A DNA stretch of 64,000 bases from Oxalobacter paraformigenes (GCF_000158475.2 NZ_KI392031.1:124001-188000), one strand, 5' to 3'. Counted from the stretch's first letter, positions 20,453 through 31,224 are shown. The notes: a model not told the origin generated them from the letters alone. Numbers and translations are program-made.

Positions 20453-21928
20453 CTACAGACTTTTTCGCAGACTGGCTGGCGGTATTTTCAGGATATCCCG
20501 GTATTTCGCAATGGTTCTTCTCGCAATAACCAGACCTTCCCTTGCCAATATCTGCGCGATTTTGTTGTCGGAATAAGGTTTCTTCCTGTCTTCTGTCGCA
20601 ATCAGCTGTTTTATTTTTTCACGGATTGCTGTTGAAGACGCTTCTCCACCTCCTTCTGTGGCGATGTGGCTTCCGAAAAAATATTTCAACTCAAAAATTC
20701 CAAGCGGTGTCAGCATGAATTTCTGGGTGGTTACACGCGATATGGTACTCTCGTGTAATCCTAGTGTATCAGCTATTTCACGCAAAACAAGAGGGCGCAT
20801 TGAAGTGGCGCCAAAAGAAAAGAAATTCTGTTGGCGCTCGATAATGGCTTCCGATACTTTCAAAATGGTTTCAAAGCGCTGGTTTATGTTGCGGATCAAC
20901 CATTTGGCTTCCTGAAAACGGGTGTTCAGGCTAGTCTTGTTCGAGGCGCTTTTTAAAACATCGCCATACATCCGGTTAATGCGGATTTTGGGCATGGCGT
21001 CAGTGTTGAGTTCGGCATGCCAGGCGCCGTCTTTTTTGACGACAACAATTTCCGGGATCACCACGTCTGCGGCGTCGTTGGCGTAGGCCGCTCCCGGATG
21101 AGGATTGCAGCGCCGTATGACTTCCGTGGCCTCCCGAAGGTCTTCGTCGTCGCATTCCAGCGCTTTTTTCAGGCGGATGAAATCGCGTTGCGCAAACAGT
21201 TTCAGATGGTTTTCGACAATATTCAGAGCCTGCTTGCGCACGATATACGGGATGTTCTGCATCAGCCGGATCTGTATGGCCAGACATTCGGCGCTGTTGC
21301 GTGCGCCGACTCCGGGCGGATCGAAACCCTGAATGCAGACAAGCGTTTCTTCAAGCTCCTTATGCGCGATGCCGAGTTCTGCCGGAAGCCACTCGATCAT
21401 TTCTTCCAGTGTTTCCTGCAGATATCCGTTGGAATCCAGCGCGTCGATAATCAGTTCGGCAAGCGCGCGTTGGCGCTGGTTGCGCACCGCCAGTCTCATC
21501 TGTGATCGCAGGTGTTCCTTTAGCGATTCGGGAGGCGCTTCCAGTTGCGGCTGGAAACGTTCATCGTCGGGATGCCGGTCTGACGCTTTTGCGGAATCCC
21601 ATATCAGATGATCGTGTTCAGCGGAGCCGGACGTGTTTTCAAATGGAGCTGTCAGGTCGGAAGGTTCACCGGACGAACCATGAGCGCTCTCGTCATATGG
21701 CGTTTCTCCGGACGAGACCGGTTGCCGGATAATGGACCCGTCCGCCTGGAAACGGGTGGTATTGGCCAGCGGATCGTCCAGTCTTTCCAGAAGAGGGTTT
21801 TCTTCCAGTGCCCGCCCGATTTCTTCATTGAGTTCGAGGCTGGACAGTTGCAAAAGGCGGATCGACTGTTGAAGTTGCGGCGTAAGCGTGAGATGCTGGG
21901 CAAGACGGGCTTGCAGTTTCTGTTTCAT
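20453..21928 (-). CDS. rpoN: RNA polymerase sigma-54 factor
   Basis: This 491-residue protein carries the three regions of sigma-54. Region I is glutamine/leucine rich (LTPQLQQSIRLLQLSSLEL, residues about 15-33). An acidic, variable linker follows, then the core-binding domain and the helix-turn-helix (LREIADTLGLHESTISRVT). The RpoN box ARRTIAKYR near the C-terminus recognises -24 elements. A GGAAGGAC ribosome-binding site is present. It is the usual partner of lptB upstream (14-bp gap) and hpf downstream. Confidence 0.97.
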   Translation of the reverse strand: MKQKLQARLAQHLTLTPQLQQSIRLLQLSSLELNEEIGRALEENPLLERLDDPLANTTRFQADGSIIRQPVSSGETPYDESAHGSSGEPSDLTAPFENTSGSAEHDHLIWDSAKASDRHPDDERFQPQLEAPPESLKEHLRSQMRLAVRNQRQRALAELIIDALDSNGYLQETLEEMIEWLPAELGIAHKELEETLVCIQGFDPPGVGARNSAECLAIQIRLMQNIPYIVRKQALNIVENHLKLFAQRDFIRLKKALECDDEDLREATEVIRRCNPHPGAAYANDAADVVIPEIVVVKKDGAWHAELNTDAMPKIRINRMYGDVLKSASNKTSLNTRFQEAKWLIRNINQRFETILKVSEAIIERQQNFFSFGATSMRPLVLREIADTLGLHESTISRVTTQKFMLTPLGIFELKYFFGSHIATEGGGEASSTAIREKIKQLIATEDRKKPYSDNKIAQILAREGLVIARRTIAKYRDILKIPPASLRKSL

Positions 21929-21942
21929 GTCCTTCCCGGTTT

Positions 21943-22686
21943 TTACATTCTGAAATGTTCGCCCAGGTAAACGCGTCTGACCGATTCGTTCTGAATGATC
22001 TCTTCAGGATGGCCGCTGGCCAGAACGGTACCCTGATTGATAATGTATGCGTGGTCGCAAATACCCAGTGTCTCCCGGACATTGTGATCGGTGATCAGGA
22101 CGCCGATGCCCCTTTCTTTCAGAAAACGCACAATCCGCTGGATTTCAATCACGGCAATCGGATCAATGCCGGCGAAAGGTTCATCAAGCAAGATAAAATG
22201 GGGATCGCTTGCAAGGGCGCGGGCAATTTCAACGCGTCGGCGTTCCCCGCCGGAAAGCGAGAGCGCTGAATTGGTACGCAATTTTTCAATTTGCAGTTCG
22301 GCAAGCAAACCGTCCAGTTTCAGCTCGATTTCGTTTTTCGACAAAGGTTTGCCGTCCTTTTTTTGCAATTCCAGTACGGCCCGGATGTTGTCTTCGACAT
22401 TCAGTTTGCGAAAGACGGACGCTTCCTGAGGAAGATAGGAGAGTCCCATGGACGCCCGTTTGTGTATCGGCAACCGGGTCAGATCGATACCGTCCAGCTC
22501 AATGGTGCCGTCGTCGGCCGGGACAAGCCCGACAATCATGTAAAACGAGGTGGTTTTCCCCGCGCCGTTAGGGCCGAGCAGACCGACGACCTCACCGCTT
22601 GAGACGTTGAGGGAAACGTTGGAGACGACGGTTCTTTTACCGTAGGTTTTCTGTAAATGACGGACAATCAGTTTGCTTGCGCTCAT
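21943..22686 (-). CDS. lptB: LPS export ABC transporter ATPase LptB
   Basis: This 247-residue ABC ATPase powers LPS extraction from the inner membrane with LptFG (not in the window) and hands it to LptC and LptA. The motifs are Walker [10 protein letters not shown]-loop PQEASVF, signature LSGGERRR, Walker B and D-loop [13 protein letters not shown], and a switch His in ITDHNV. The start overlaps the lptA stop by 4 bp (ATGA). Assignment is firm from the motifs plus the lptC-lptA-lptB-rpoN order. Confidence 0.97.
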   Translation of the reverse strand: MSASKLIVRHLQKTYGKRTVVSNVSLNVSSGEVVGLLGPNGAGKTTSFYMIVGLVPADDGTIELDGIDLTRLPIHKRASMGLSYLPQEASVFRKLNVEDNIRAVLELQKKDGKPLSKNEIELKLDGLLAELQIEKLRTNSALSLSGGERRRVEIARALASDPHFILLDEPFAGIDPIAVIEIQRIVRFLKERGIGVLITDHNVRETLGICDHAYIINQGTVLASGHPEEIIQNESVRRVYLGEHFRM

Positions 22687-23237
22687 TTCGTAGTCTTCTT
22701 TTCGCGGGGTTGAATAACGGCCTTGACACGTCCCGCACCGGGTTTGGACACGCCTTCATTAGTGTTGTAGACACTGTAATATTCCGTTTTCCCGTCATAG
22801 GAAATGAATTCTCCCGTTATATCGTCGGTGATTTTCGTGCCTTGCAACCGTTTCACCCGGGCACGGGTAAAGAATTTCGCTACTTCCTTTTTATTGTCGT
22901 ATTCGATTTTTTCACCGTAGCCTTCGATCCAGATGTCCGGGCCAGCGTCCTGCTTTTGTCTCAGGGAGGCCAGTTTGCCCGGTGCGGCATAGAGGGTAAT
23001 GAACTGATAGCCTTCGGGATCTTCCACAATAACGGCTTTGCCCGCCTTGATCAGCAAGGTTCCTTTTGTGACGACAACGTTTCCGGTGAAAGTCGTGATT
23101 TGCTTCACATCGTCAGAGGTCATCTGGTCTGCCTCGATGTTGGTCGGCTTGTTGGCGTCCGCTCTTTCTGCCGCCGCATTTGAGGCCAGGCCGATACAGA
23201 AAAGGAGGGCCAGAAGTTTGAAGGAAGTTTTTTTCAT
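22683..23237 (-). CDS. lptA: LPS transport periplasmic protein LptA
   Basis: This 184-residue OstA-fold protein bridges LPS across the periplasm. The start chosen (ATG at 23237) gives a proper signal peptide ([23 protein letters not shown]). The longer frame to 23327 would overlap lptC and bury the signal. The mature part has the family pattern [46 protein letters not shown] and [15 protein letters not shown], i.e. repeating beta-jellyroll strands. It is coupled to lptB by a 4-bp overlap. Confidence 0.93.
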   Translation of the reverse strand: MKKTSFKLLALLFCIGLASNAAAERADANKPTNIEADQMTSDDVKQITTFTGNVVVTKGTLLIKAGKAVIVEDPEGYQFITLYAAPGKLASLRQKQDAGPDIWIEGYGEKIEYDNKKEVAKFFTRARVKRLQGTKITDDITGEFISYDGKTEYYSVYNTNEGVSKPGAGRVKAVIQPREKKTTK

Positions 23238-23253
23238 TTCGCTTGTCGGACGG

Positions 23254-23859
23254 TTAGGGGTTTGACTTGCCAGGTGGTTGATAAGTGATTCTGGCCCGGT
23301 TGAAAATTTGCAGTTCGCTTGTCGCATTGTTGGCCTGCATGCCCACTCCGGTCATGACAGAATGGTTGTCGTGGACGATCACTTCCCTGTCGCTCGTCAT
23401 GATTTCATCGTCGGGATAAACAAGAACGTATTCGGATGTCAGCTTGAACGGTCCTTTTGTTGCGGACGGTTCCCGATTCATGACGACATCGTTTCTCATG
23501 TGGATTTTGCTGTTGAAGTCCTCGACATAGGCTTCCTTCGATTTGATCGTCTGTAATTGCGAATCATTGTTCAGCGAGAAGATAACCGGATTGTCGATGA
23601 GATAGGAATCCTCGATAGGGAAATGCGTCATTTTGGTTCCGATCGCTTCGTACTGGGCTTGTCCGTCAGGCTTCATCTTGAAGTACCGGAAATTTTCAAC
23701 GATGAAGTCGGGCTCCGTTCGCTGGGCAAGCGCAGCGGCATCCGTGGCCGTTTTCCGGATGACCATATTGAGCCACATGCTTCCCAGCGTCAGGATCAGG
23801 ACTACCACAAAAACAATGGTGAGTCGTACGCGAAGCGCCGATTTCGGTCCGTAAATCAT
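23254..23859 (-). CDS. lptC: LPS export system protein LptC
   Basis: This 201-residue protein has one N-terminal membrane anchor (about 11-30, LTIVFVVVLILTLGSMWL) and a periplasmic OstA-like domain. It accepts LPS from LptB2FG and passes it to LptA. The conserved region is PDFIVENFRYFKMKPDGQAQY, followed by DNPVIF and the HSVMTGVGMQANN strand. It overlaps kdsC upstream by 4 bp and precedes lptA by 16 bp. The position in the operon confirms the call. Confidence 0.92.
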   Translation of the reverse strand: MIYGPKSALRVRLTIVFVVVLILTLGSMWLNMVIRKTATDAAALAQRTEPDFIVENFRYFKMKPDGQAQYEAIGTKMTHFPIEDSYLIDNPVIFSLNNDSQLQTIKSKEAYVEDFNSKIHMRNDVVMNREPSATKGPFKLTSEYVLVYPDDEIMTSDREVIVHDNHSVMTGVGMQANNATSELQIFNRARITYQPPGKSNP

Positions 23860-24383
23860 GCCAGGAAAGTCTCCAGAACAGAGGTGTAACAGCCCTTGGC
23901 ATGCAAGATCATATCGCAGACTTCCCGGACAGCGCCGTTTCCTCCGGTATGGCGGGTCACATAATCGACACGGGAAAGGACTTCGACATGACCGTTTGGA
24001 ACGCTAAATGAGACGCCGACACAGGTAAGGACGGGCAAATCGATGATATCGTCGCCAATAAAGCCGCATTGGTCGGGAGTATGACCGGTTTTTTCAAGCA
24101 GTTGCGCGAACGCCTGCTGTTTTTTGCCGGCCCCCTGAATAACATGGCCGATTTCCAGATCGGTGGCCCGCCTGTTGACGATGGGAGAATTGCGGGCGCT
24201 GATGATGGCGGTTGAAACGTCCGCGTTTTTCAGGAGTTTGATGCCGTGACCGTCCAGGACATTGAAACTTTTGAACAGTTCGCCGTCCGCTCCATAATGC
24301 ATTTTTCCATCTGTTAGAACCCCGTCAACGTCGAATATCATCAGTTTGATGCGGGACAGCCTGTTCTTCAGTTCGGGATTCAT
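23856..24383 (-). CDS. kdsC: 3-deoxy-D-manno-octulosonate 8-phosphate phosphatase KdsC
   Basis: This 175-residue HAD-superfamily enzyme dephosphorylates KDO-8-P in KDO synthesis for the LPS core. The motifs are DVDGVLTDGKMHY (nucleophile and acid/base Asp), IISARNS (motif II), K-containing GAGKKQQAF, and GFIGDDIIDLPVL (motif III). No large cap domain is present, as expected for C0-type KdsC tetramers. It overlaps kdsD by one base and lptC by four, so it is part of a tightly coupled operon. Confidence 0.95.
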   Translation of the reverse strand: MNPELKNRLSRIKLMIFDVDGVLTDGKMHYGADGELFKSFNVLDGHGIKLLKNADVSTAIISARNSPIVNRRATDLEIGHVIQGAGKKQQAFAQLLEKTGHTPDQCGFIGDDIIDLPVLTCVGVSFSVPNGHVEVLSRVDYVTRHTGGNGAVREVCDMILHAKGCYTSVLETFLA

Positions 24384-25399
24384 CAGATCACCTTCGCTTC
24401 TGTCAGGTCGTGAATGTGCAAGGCTCCGACAAGTTTGCCGTTCGGATCGGTTACCAGAAGCTGGTTGATGCGGAATTTTTCCATCATGCTGACCGCTTCG
24501 GCCGCCAGTTTGCCGGGCGCTATCGTACGCGGGTTTTTCGACATGACGTCCTTTATAACGATTTGGGAAAAGTTCTGCTGTTTTTCAATAAGCCTGCGCA
24601 GGTCGCCATCTGTGAAAACGCCGATGGCGCGCCCTTCGTTATCGACGACCGAGGTCATGGCAATTCCTTTTTTGGTGATCTCGAACAGGGCATCGTAGAG
24701 CAGGGTGTCGGCTTTTACTACAGGAACGTCGTCTCCCTTGCGCATGATATCGGAAACCAGCGTCAAAAGACGCCGGCCCAATGTGCCGCCCGGATGCGAA
24801 CGCGCGAAATCGTCTTCCCGAAAACCTCTGGCGTCCAGAACGGCAACGGCAATGGCGTCGCCCAGGGCGAGCGTCGTCGTGGTGCTGGCTGTCGGCGCCA
24901 GATTCAGGGGGCAGGCTTCTTTTTCGACAAAAACGTTCAGGTGCACATCCGCCAGCTGTGCCAGACTCGACCGGGGACGTCCCGTCATGGCAATCAGGCG
25001 GGTTCCCATACGCTTGATAATGGGGGCGATCGCCATCAGTTCTCCCGCTTCGCCGGAATAGGAGATGGCGATAAAAACATCGTCATGCGTGATCATGCCC
25101 AAATCGCCGTGTGCCGCTTCGGCGGGGTGAACGAACATGGCCGGTGTGCCGGTCGATGCGAGGGTCGCAGCGATTTTCCGGCCGATATGCCCCGATTTGC
25201 CCATGCCGGACACAACGACACGGCCCTTGCAGTTTAAAAGCAGGGAAACGGATTCGAGGAAATGTTCCGCATCTTCTTCCAGAAACCGTTTCCGGAGAGT
25301 CTCCAGCGCAAGCGCTTCGGTTTTGAGCGTATCGTCCGCCAGTTTCAGCAAGCGGCCGCTGTCGATTGGCGTTTTGTTTTTTATGACTTCCTTGTTCAT
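24383..25399 (-). CDS. kdsD: D-arabinose 5-phosphate isomerase KdsD
   Basis: This 338-residue enzyme converts ribulose-5-P to arabinose-5-P, the first step to KDO. It has an N-terminal SIS domain (GRVVVSGMGKSGHIGRKIAATLASTG, FVHPAEAAHGDLGMI, AISYSGEAGEL) and two C-terminal CBS domains (about 210-330). It is the first gene of the kdsD-to-hpf operon, and the promoter must lie in the 305-bp gap to the divergent antiporter gene. No strong ribosome-binding site precedes the ATG. Confidence 0.96.
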   Translation of the reverse strand: MNKEVIKNKTPIDSGRLLKLADDTLKTEALALETLRKRFLEEDAEHFLESVSLLLNCKGRVVVSGMGKSGHIGRKIAATLASTGTPAMFVHPAEAAHGDLGMITHDDVFIAISYSGEAGELMAIAPIIKRMGTRLIAMTGRPRSSLAQLADVHLNVFVEKEACPLNLAPTASTTTTLALGDAIAVAVLDARGFREDDFARSHPGGTLGRRLLTLVSDIMRKGDDVPVVKADTLLYDALFEITKKGIAMTSVVDNEGRAIGVFTDGDLRRLIEKQQNFSQIVIKDVMSKNPRTIAPGKLAAEAVSMMEKFRINQLLVTDPNGKLVGALHIHDLTEAKVI

Positions 25400-25704
25400 A
25401 ATGAAAGTATAAACGAATTATCCGGGCATGAATCCTGCAGGCCGTTAAAAGGACAGGGCAGCGTGTTTCAGGATAAGCGTTGCCGGATTGTGAATTTCAT
25501 TATTTTACAGGGTTGTCCCTGAAACAGCTGTAACACTTCGTCACAAAAGGAAAACCTTGGATGCGGATGAATTTGGATACAATAGCATTTGTCAAACTGT
25601 CACGATTGATGCGAAAAAACGGCAGTGAACCGGATGTCCGGCAGCGTTGAAGCTGCCGGTTTTTGCAGCCGGTATGATTAACCGGAAACAGATAACGCCA
25701 TTTC
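25400..25704. promoter_or_regulatory. Divergent promoter region kdsD / kefB
   Basis: This 305-bp gap separates two divergently transcribed units and must carry both promoters. A TACAAT at 25578-25583 is a candidate forward -10, but its -35 is not convincing. No operator is recognised. Confidence 0.4.
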
Positions 25705-27690
25705 ATGCAATCTTCCCTCGAATTCGTCCTGTTGATGCTGGGTTCCGCCGTTATCGGCGTGGTTATTTTCCGCTATCTTCAGTTGCCTTCGATATTGGGA
25801 TATCTGGCGGTCGGTGTCGTGATCGGCCCGCATTCGACCGGACTGGTCAGCGATACGCAATCGCTGGAGGGACTGGCTGAATTCGGGGTGGTCTTCCTGA
25901 TGTTTACGGTTGGCCTTGAATTCTCGCTGCCCCAGTTGCTCGCCATGCGGAAAATCGTTTTCGGACTCGGTCTGGCGCAGGTGACGATTTCCATTATCGG
26001 TTCCATCATTATTACCCTTTCCATCGTTTTCGTTCTGCCGCAGCTGGGTACCACGACCTGGCAGGCCGCGCTGGCGATGGGAGGCGCCTGGGCAATGTCC
26101 TCGACGGCTATTGTGTCGAAAATGCTGGCGGAACGGATGGAGCTGGAAACCGATTACGGACGCCGGGTTATCGGTGTGCTGCTTTTTCAGGATCTGGCAG
26201 TTGTGCTGCTGCTGATTATCGTGCCGACGCTCGCCAAAGAAACGGGCGATATATGGCTCATTATCGGCATGGCTTTGGGAAAGACGGCGCTGGTTCTGGT
26301 GCTTCTGCTCTTTTTCGGCAAAAAACTGATGAGCAAGTGGCTCGGGATTGTCGCGGCGAGACGTTCCCAGGAACTGTTCATGCTGAATCTGCTTTTGATG
26401 ACGCTGGGCGCTGCCTGGATAACGGAACAGGCCGGGTTGTCCATGGAACTGGGGGCGTTTATTGCCGGAATGCTCATTTCCGAAACCCGTTACAAGAATG
26501 AAGTGGACGTCGATATCAAATCGTTCCGCGATGTGCTTTTGGGCCTGTTTTTCATCACGATCGGCATGATGCTCGACATGAATCTGGTCTTGCAGTACTG
26601 GTGGCTGGTATTGCTGATTATCGTGAGCGCTTTCCTGTACAAGTTCGCCCTGGCCGCCTGGCTCACGAGGTTGTTCGGCGCCTCCAAAGGCGTTAGCATC
26701 AAGACAGGGCTGGCCCTGGCGCAGGCCGGTGAATTCAGTTTCGTGCTGGTCAATCAGATTGCCGGGCTGGACATGGTGGAACCCTGGCTTTTGCAAGTGA
26801 CGATGGCCTCGATGGTGCTGTCAATGCTGGCTGCACCGTTTATTATCCTGAATGCCGATAAGATCGTCATGCGCTTCTCTGCCAACGAATGGATTCAGCA
26901 GTCGCTGGAGCTGACCAAAATCGCCAGCAGTTCCATGTCCTTGCAACGGCATGTCATTCTGGCAGGTTTCGGCCGGACAGGGCAGAATATCGCTACCCTG
27001 CTTGAGGAAGAGCAGATACCGTACCGGGCGCTGGATATGGATCTGGAACGCGTCCGGAAAGCGGAAGCGGCGGGCGCCAATGTCTCGTACGCCGACGCAA
27101 GCCGGCGGGAAAGTCTGGTTGCCGCCGGTATTCACCGGGCTTCTTCCCTCATCGTCACGTTTGCCAATATCAATACGGCCTTGAGGGTGCTGTACTATGC
27201 CAAGGAACTGGCGCCGAATCTGCCGGTTATTGTACGCAGTTATGACGATTCGGACTTTGACCGCCTGAAAGCCGCGGGCGCTGATGAAGTTGTCCCGGAA
27301 GTCATTGAAAGCAGTCTGGTGCTGACTTCGCACGCTTTCATGTCCTACGGTGTGCCGATTCAGAAAATCATCAAACGCGTTCAGGCTGCGCGGGCTTCCC
27401 GTTATGCCAAACTGAGAGAATATTTTCATGGAGAAACCGATGCGGTTCCAACCGATAGCGATTCGTACTGGCGCTTGCATTCCCTGCGCCTGCCTGAAGG
27501 CGCTGCCGCGGCAGGGAAGACGGTGGGCGAACTGGATTTGCCGTCGAGTCATGTCGAAATAACCATGGTCAGGCGGGGCAAGGAACGGATTGTGGTGACG
27601 GACGATCTGGTGCTTCGGGAAGACGATGTTCTGGTTTTGCGCGGCACCTCCGAAGGTATCGCTGCTGTTGACGAGCTTCTGATGAAATAA
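25705..27690 (+). CDS. kefB: CPA2-family monovalent cation:proton antiporter with RCK domains (KefB-like)
   Basis: This 661-residue inner-membrane protein has a hydrophobic half (residues about 5-385, roughly 12-13 helices). It includes GYLAVGVVIGPHSTGLV, LAEFGVVFLMFTVGLEFSL, the crossover segment with LLFQDLAVV, and ELGAFIAGMLISET. A TrkA-N/RCK nucleotide-binding domain starts at HVILAGFGRTGQNIATLL (about 414). A TrkA-C domain at the end has EGAAAAGKTVGELDLP. It should exchange K+ or Na+ for protons under ligand control. The gene lies divergent from kdsD, a common betaproteobacterial arrangement. Ion specificity is inferred from the family only. Confidence 0.88.
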   Translation: MQSSLEFVLLMLGSAVIGVVIFRYLQLPSILGYLAVGVVIGPHSTGLVSDTQSLEGLAEFGVVFLMFTVGLEFSLPQLLAMRKIVFGLGLAQVTISIIGSIIITLSIVFVLPQLGTTTWQAALAMGGAWAMSSTAIVSKMLAERMELETDYGRRVIGVLLFQDLAVVLLLIIVPTLAKETGDIWLIIGMALGKTALVLVLLLFFGKKLMSKWLGIVAARRSQELFMLNLLLMTLGAAWITEQAGLSMELGAFIAGMLISETRYKNEVDVDIKSFRDVLLGLFFITIGMMLDMNLVLQYWWLVLLIIVSAFLYKFALAAWLTRLFGASKGVSIKTGLALAQAGEFSFVLVNQIAGLDMVEPWLLQVTMASMVLSMLAAPFIILNADKIVMRFSANEWIQQSLELTKIASSSMSLQRHVILAGFGRTGQNIATLLEEEQIPYRALDMDLERVRKAEAAGANVSYADASRRESLVAAGIHRASSLIVTFANINTALRVLYYAKELAPNLPVIVRSYDDSDFDRLKAAGADEVVPEVIESSLVLTSHAFMSYGVPIQKIIKRVQAARASRYAKLREYFHGETDAVPTDSDSYWRLHSLRLPEGAAAAGKTVGELDLPSSHVEITMVRRGKERIVVTDDLVLREDDVLVLRGTSEGIAAVDELLMK

Positions 27691-28175
27691 CCGAAATCCC
27701 GGGGATTTGCCGCTTCCGCTTTTCCGCGTGCATGGGGCAGGCTTTGCAAAAGAGCCGGTTTTTGTCGCTTTCTTTTCAGGCAAATTCTGTCACAGGGAAT
27801 ACCCGTGTCCGTCAGCTCGTGTCGAAGTCCGGAAACAGGGAATCGGGCCGGTTCCCGGGCTTTCGGGTGGGAAAATAAGCGATAGGCTGCCTTTTCCAGA
27901 AAAGCGGTTCCATCTGTTTTTCAGGGAGAGGCCGGTTTCTTAACGGAACCGTTTGGTATGGCGGTGAAGTTTTGCAAGCTGCTCTTGTCGGGTTTTTTCG
28001 TCGAACTATCGGCGTGTTGCCCGGAAAACTGTTCCGCGCAACACGCCGATAATGGCGACGCCCTGAAAAACCTCAGCTATCCGGAAAGAGGCTTTTCATC
28101 GTATCTTTTGCTTTAGGCCAACGGTTGTCCGGCATGGCCAGTCGGGCGCATTGGTGAGGGGGAAAGGGCGATTTC
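27691..28175. other. Gene-free convergent region kefB / uvrA
   Basis: No gene is supported. The main structure is a perfect 14-bp inverted repeat, TATCGGCGTGTTGC (28007-28020) and its complement (28038-28051), separated by 17 bp. No T run follows, so it is not a canonical terminator, though it sits where the two convergent transcripts meet. Confidence 0.6.
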
Positions 28176-31046
28176 CTATTTTTTCGGCGCTTGCAGGACG
28201 GGGCCAAGATATTTCCCCGTCACACTGTTGGATTTTTTCGCAATGTCTTCCGGGGTTCCCGTCGCCATGATCTGGCCGCCTCCGGCTCCCCCTTCAGGCC
28301 CCAGATCGACAATCCAGTCCGCCGTTTTGATGACGTCCAGGTTATGTTCTATGACAACGACGGTATTACCCTGATCGCGCAGACGGTGGATGACTTTCAA
28401 AAGCATGTCGATATCCTGGAAATGCAAGCCTGTTGTCGGTTCATCCAGGATATACAAAGTCCGTCCCGTATCCCGTTTGGACAGTTCCAGCGAAAGCTTG
28501 ATGCGCTGGGCTTCTCCGCCGGAAAGCGTGGTGGCGCTCTGGCCAAGCCGGATATAGCCGAGGCCCACATCCAGCAGGGTTTGTAGCCGTCTGGCAACAG
28601 CCGGTACGGGTTTGAAGAATTCGAACGCTTCTTCCACCGTCATGTTCAGCACGTCGGAAATGTTTTTATCCTTGTAGGCGATTTCCAGTGTTTCGCGGTT
28701 GTACCGTTTGCCGTGGCAGACGTCGCAGGGAACGTACATGTCCGGAAGGAAATGCATTTCCACCTTGATGACCCCGTCGCCCTGACAGGATTCGCAGCGC
28801 CCGCCTTTGACATTGAAGGAAAATCGTCCCGCGGTATACCCTCTTTCGCGCGCCTGCGGAACACCGGAAAACAGTTCGCGGATCGGGGTGAACAGTCCTG
28901 TATAAGTGGCCGGGTTCGAGCGGGGCGTGCGTCCGATGGGTGCCTGATTGACGGATATAACCTTGTCGAAATGCTCCAGTCCTTCGATGGATGAGTAGGG
29001 AGCCGGTTCCGTCTGGGAACCGTACAGATGGTGGGAAACGGCCGCGTAAAGGGTATCGTTGATCAGGGTCGATTTGCCTGAACCCGACACACCCGTTACG
29101 CATGTGAGAAGCCCGACGGGCAGATTGAGCGTCACGTTTTTCAGATTGTTTCCGGAGGCGCCCTTGATGACAAGTTGTCTGGCCTTGTCCCGTCTGACCC
29201 GTTTTTCGGGGATGGCAATCGAACGCGATCCGTTCAGGTATTGTGCGGTCAGCGATTCCTTCGATTGCAGGATTTCAGCGGGGGAACCGCTGACGACGAC
29301 ATGGCCGCCGTGTACACCGGCGCCCGGCCCCATATCGACGATGAAGTCTGCTGTCCTGATGGCGTCTTCATCATGCTCGACGACGATAACCGTGTTGCCG
29401 ATATCGCGGAGATGTTTTAAGGTAGCGATCAGCCGGTCGTTGTCGCGCTGGTGGAGGCCGATGGAGGGTTCGTCCAGAACGTACATTACACCGGTCAGGC
29501 CGCTGCCGATCTGTGAAGCCAGACGAATGCGCTGGGATTCGCCACCGGAGAGCGTTTCGGCGCTCCGATCCAGAGACAGGTAGTCGAGACCGACATTGTT
29601 CAGGAAATGAAGACGGGAAACGATTTCGTTAATGATCCGGGTCGCGATTTCCTTTTTCGCTCCGGCAAGGGAAAGGGTTTCAAAATACGCCAGCGCCTCG
29701 TTCAGGGGCAGGTGGGTGATTTCATGAATGGCGCGCTCTTCCTGACCTTCGCCGACCTTGACGAAACGCGCTTCGGTGCGCAGCCTGGCACCCTGGCATG
29801 AAGGGCAGGCCCGTTCGTTGATCAGTTTGGCCAGATCCTCGCGGACAGCCATGGAATCGGTTTCGCGGTAACGGCGTTCCAGATTGTTCAATATGCCCTC
29901 GAAAGCGTGTTCACGCACCCAGGGGCGTCCGTGGCTGTTCATATAAGTGAAGGGTATTTTTTCCTTTCCTGATCCATAAAGGACGATATGCCGGATATTT
30001 TCAGGCAATTCTTCATAAGGCGTGTTGACGTCGAAATGATAGAAGTCCGCCAGATTCTGAAGCATCTGGAAATAGAAAGGATTTCTCCTGTCCCAGCCTT
30101 TTACCGCACCCGCCGCCAGTGACAGGCCGGGAAAAAGGACGACCCGTTTGGGATCGAAGAATTCGATATGGCCCAGTCCGTCGCATTCCGGACAGGCTCC
30201 TACCGGATTGTTGAAGGAAAAGAGTCTTGGCTCGAGTTCATGAAGGGAATAGCCGCAGACGGGACAGGCGAACTGGTTGGAAAAAACCTGTTCCTCGCCT
30301 GTGTCCATGTTGACTGTCAGGGCGCGTCCCTGCGCAATGCGCAGGGCTGTTTCGAAACTTTCAGCCAGTCTCTGTTTGATATCGGCATTGACGCGCACAC
30401 GATCGACAACGACGTCGATCGTGTGTTTTTCGTTTTTCTTCAGGGAGGGCAGTTCGTCGACATCGACGACAGTCGCCGGTTTTGTGCCGCTCTGGACGCG
30501 GAAACGGATGAAGCCTTGCGCCTGCATCTGTTCGAACAGGTCGGCATGTTCTCCCTTGCGGTTGGAAACGACAGGAGCAAGAATCATCAGCCGTGTTCCC
30601 TCCGGCAGTGCAAGAACCGTGTCGACCATCTGGGATACGGACTGGGCGGTCAGCGGATTTTCAGGGTGTTCGGGGCAGTGAGGCGTTCCAACCCGTGCGA
30701 AAAGCAGGCGCAGATAATCGTATATCTCGGTAACGGTTCCGATCGTCGAGCGGGGATTGTGCGAAGTCGCTTTCTGGTCAATGGCGATAGCGGGCGAAAG
30801 GCCTTCGATCAAATCGACATCCGGTTTTTCCATCAGTTGCAAAAACTGGCGGGCATAGGCGGACAGGGATTCGACATAGCGCCGTTGTCCCTCGGCATAA
30901 AGCGTGTCGAAAGCGAGCGACGACTTCCCGGAACCGGAAAGGCCGGTGATGACGATCAGCTTGTTGCGCGGCAGGTCGATCTGGATATCTTTCAGATTGT
31001 GCGTGCGTGCTCCGCGAATGACGATTTTTTCTTGATTCTCTGACAT
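28176..31046 (-). CDS. uvrA: Excinuclease ABC subunit UvrA
   Basis: This 956-residue protein is the damage sensor of nucleotide excision repair. It has two ABC ATPase units: Walker [10 protein letters not shown] near residue 31 and [10 protein letters not shown] near 650, and signatures [12 protein letters not shown] and [11 protein letters not shown]. Two zinc modules are visible, [10 protein letters not shown]...CPECDGLG and CESCQGDG...[10 protein letters not shown]. The length is normal. A perfect LexA box lies 30 bp upstream of the start codon, so SOS induction is expected. The ssb gene is divergent from the same region, as in many proteobacteria. Confidence 0.98.
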   Translation of the reverse strand: MSENQEKIVIRGARTHNLKDIQIDLPRNKLIVITGLSGSGKSSLAFDTLYAEGQRRYVESLSAYARQFLQLMEKPDVDLIEGLSPAIAIDQKATSHNPRSTIGTVTEIYDYLRLLFARVGTPHCPEHPENPLTAQSVSQMVDTVLALPEGTRLMILAPVVSNRKGEHADLFEQMQAQGFIRFRVQSGTKPATVVDVDELPSLKKNEKHTIDVVVDRVRVNADIKQRLAESFETALRIAQGRALTVNMDTGEEQVFSNQFACPVCGYSLHELEPRLFSFNNPVGACPECDGLGHIEFFDPKRVVLFPGLSLAAGAVKGWDRRNPFYFQMLQNLADFYHFDVNTPYEELPENIRHIVLYGSGKEKIPFTYMNSHGRPWVREHAFEGILNNLERRYRETDSMAVREDLAKLINERACPSCQGARLRTEARFVKVGEGQEERAIHEITHLPLNEALAYFETLSLAGAKKEIATRIINEIVSRLHFLNNVGLDYLSLDRSAETLSGGESQRIRLASQIGSGLTGVMYVLDEPSIGLHQRDNDRLIATLKHLRDIGNTVIVVEHDEDAIRTADFIVDMGPGAGVHGGHVVVSGSPAEILQSKESLTAQYLNGSRSIAIPEKRVRRDKARQLVIKGASGNNLKNVTLNLPVGLLTCVTGVSGSGKSTLINDTLYAAVSHHLYGSQTEPAPYSSIEGLEHFDKVISVNQAPIGRTPRSNPATYTGLFTPIRELFSGVPQARERGYTAGRFSFNVKGGRCESCQGDGVIKVEMHFLPDMYVPCDVCHGKRYNRETLEIAYKDKNISDVLNMTVEEAFEFFKPVPAVARRLQTLLDVGLGYIRLGQSATTLSGGEAQRIKLSLELSKRDTGRTLYILDEPTTGLHFQDIDMLLKVIHRLRDQGNTVVVIEHNLDVIKTADWIVDLGPEGGAGGGQIMATGTPEDIAKKSNSVTGKYLGPVLQAPKK

Positions 31047-31075
31047 GGAAGAACCGCTCCCGAATGAAAAATGAA

Positions 31076-31091
31076 CTGTGAATGCATACAG
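31076..31091. promoter_or_regulatory. LexA (SOS) box in the uvrA-ssb intergenic region
   Basis: CTGTGAATGCATACAG fits CTGT-N8-ACAG with both half-sites perfect. It lies 30 bp before the uvrA start and about 200 bp before ssb, on the shared divergent control region. Confidence 0.85.
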
Positions 31092-31224
31092 GCCAATCCC
31101 GTATCATAACGTATTTGTCAATCTTTCACAGAAAGCACTGACAACCGGGCTTGCAGCGTTTGATCCATACAAAAGAATGACGGTTCAGCCTGCTTCGGGC
31201 TGCACGATTGCAGCGACAGTGTCA

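Noticed and set aside
25678-26796. 372-codon minus-strand frame opposite kefB
   Set aside because: Composition (very rich in Gln, His and Arg) is that of an antisense shadow of membrane-protein codons.
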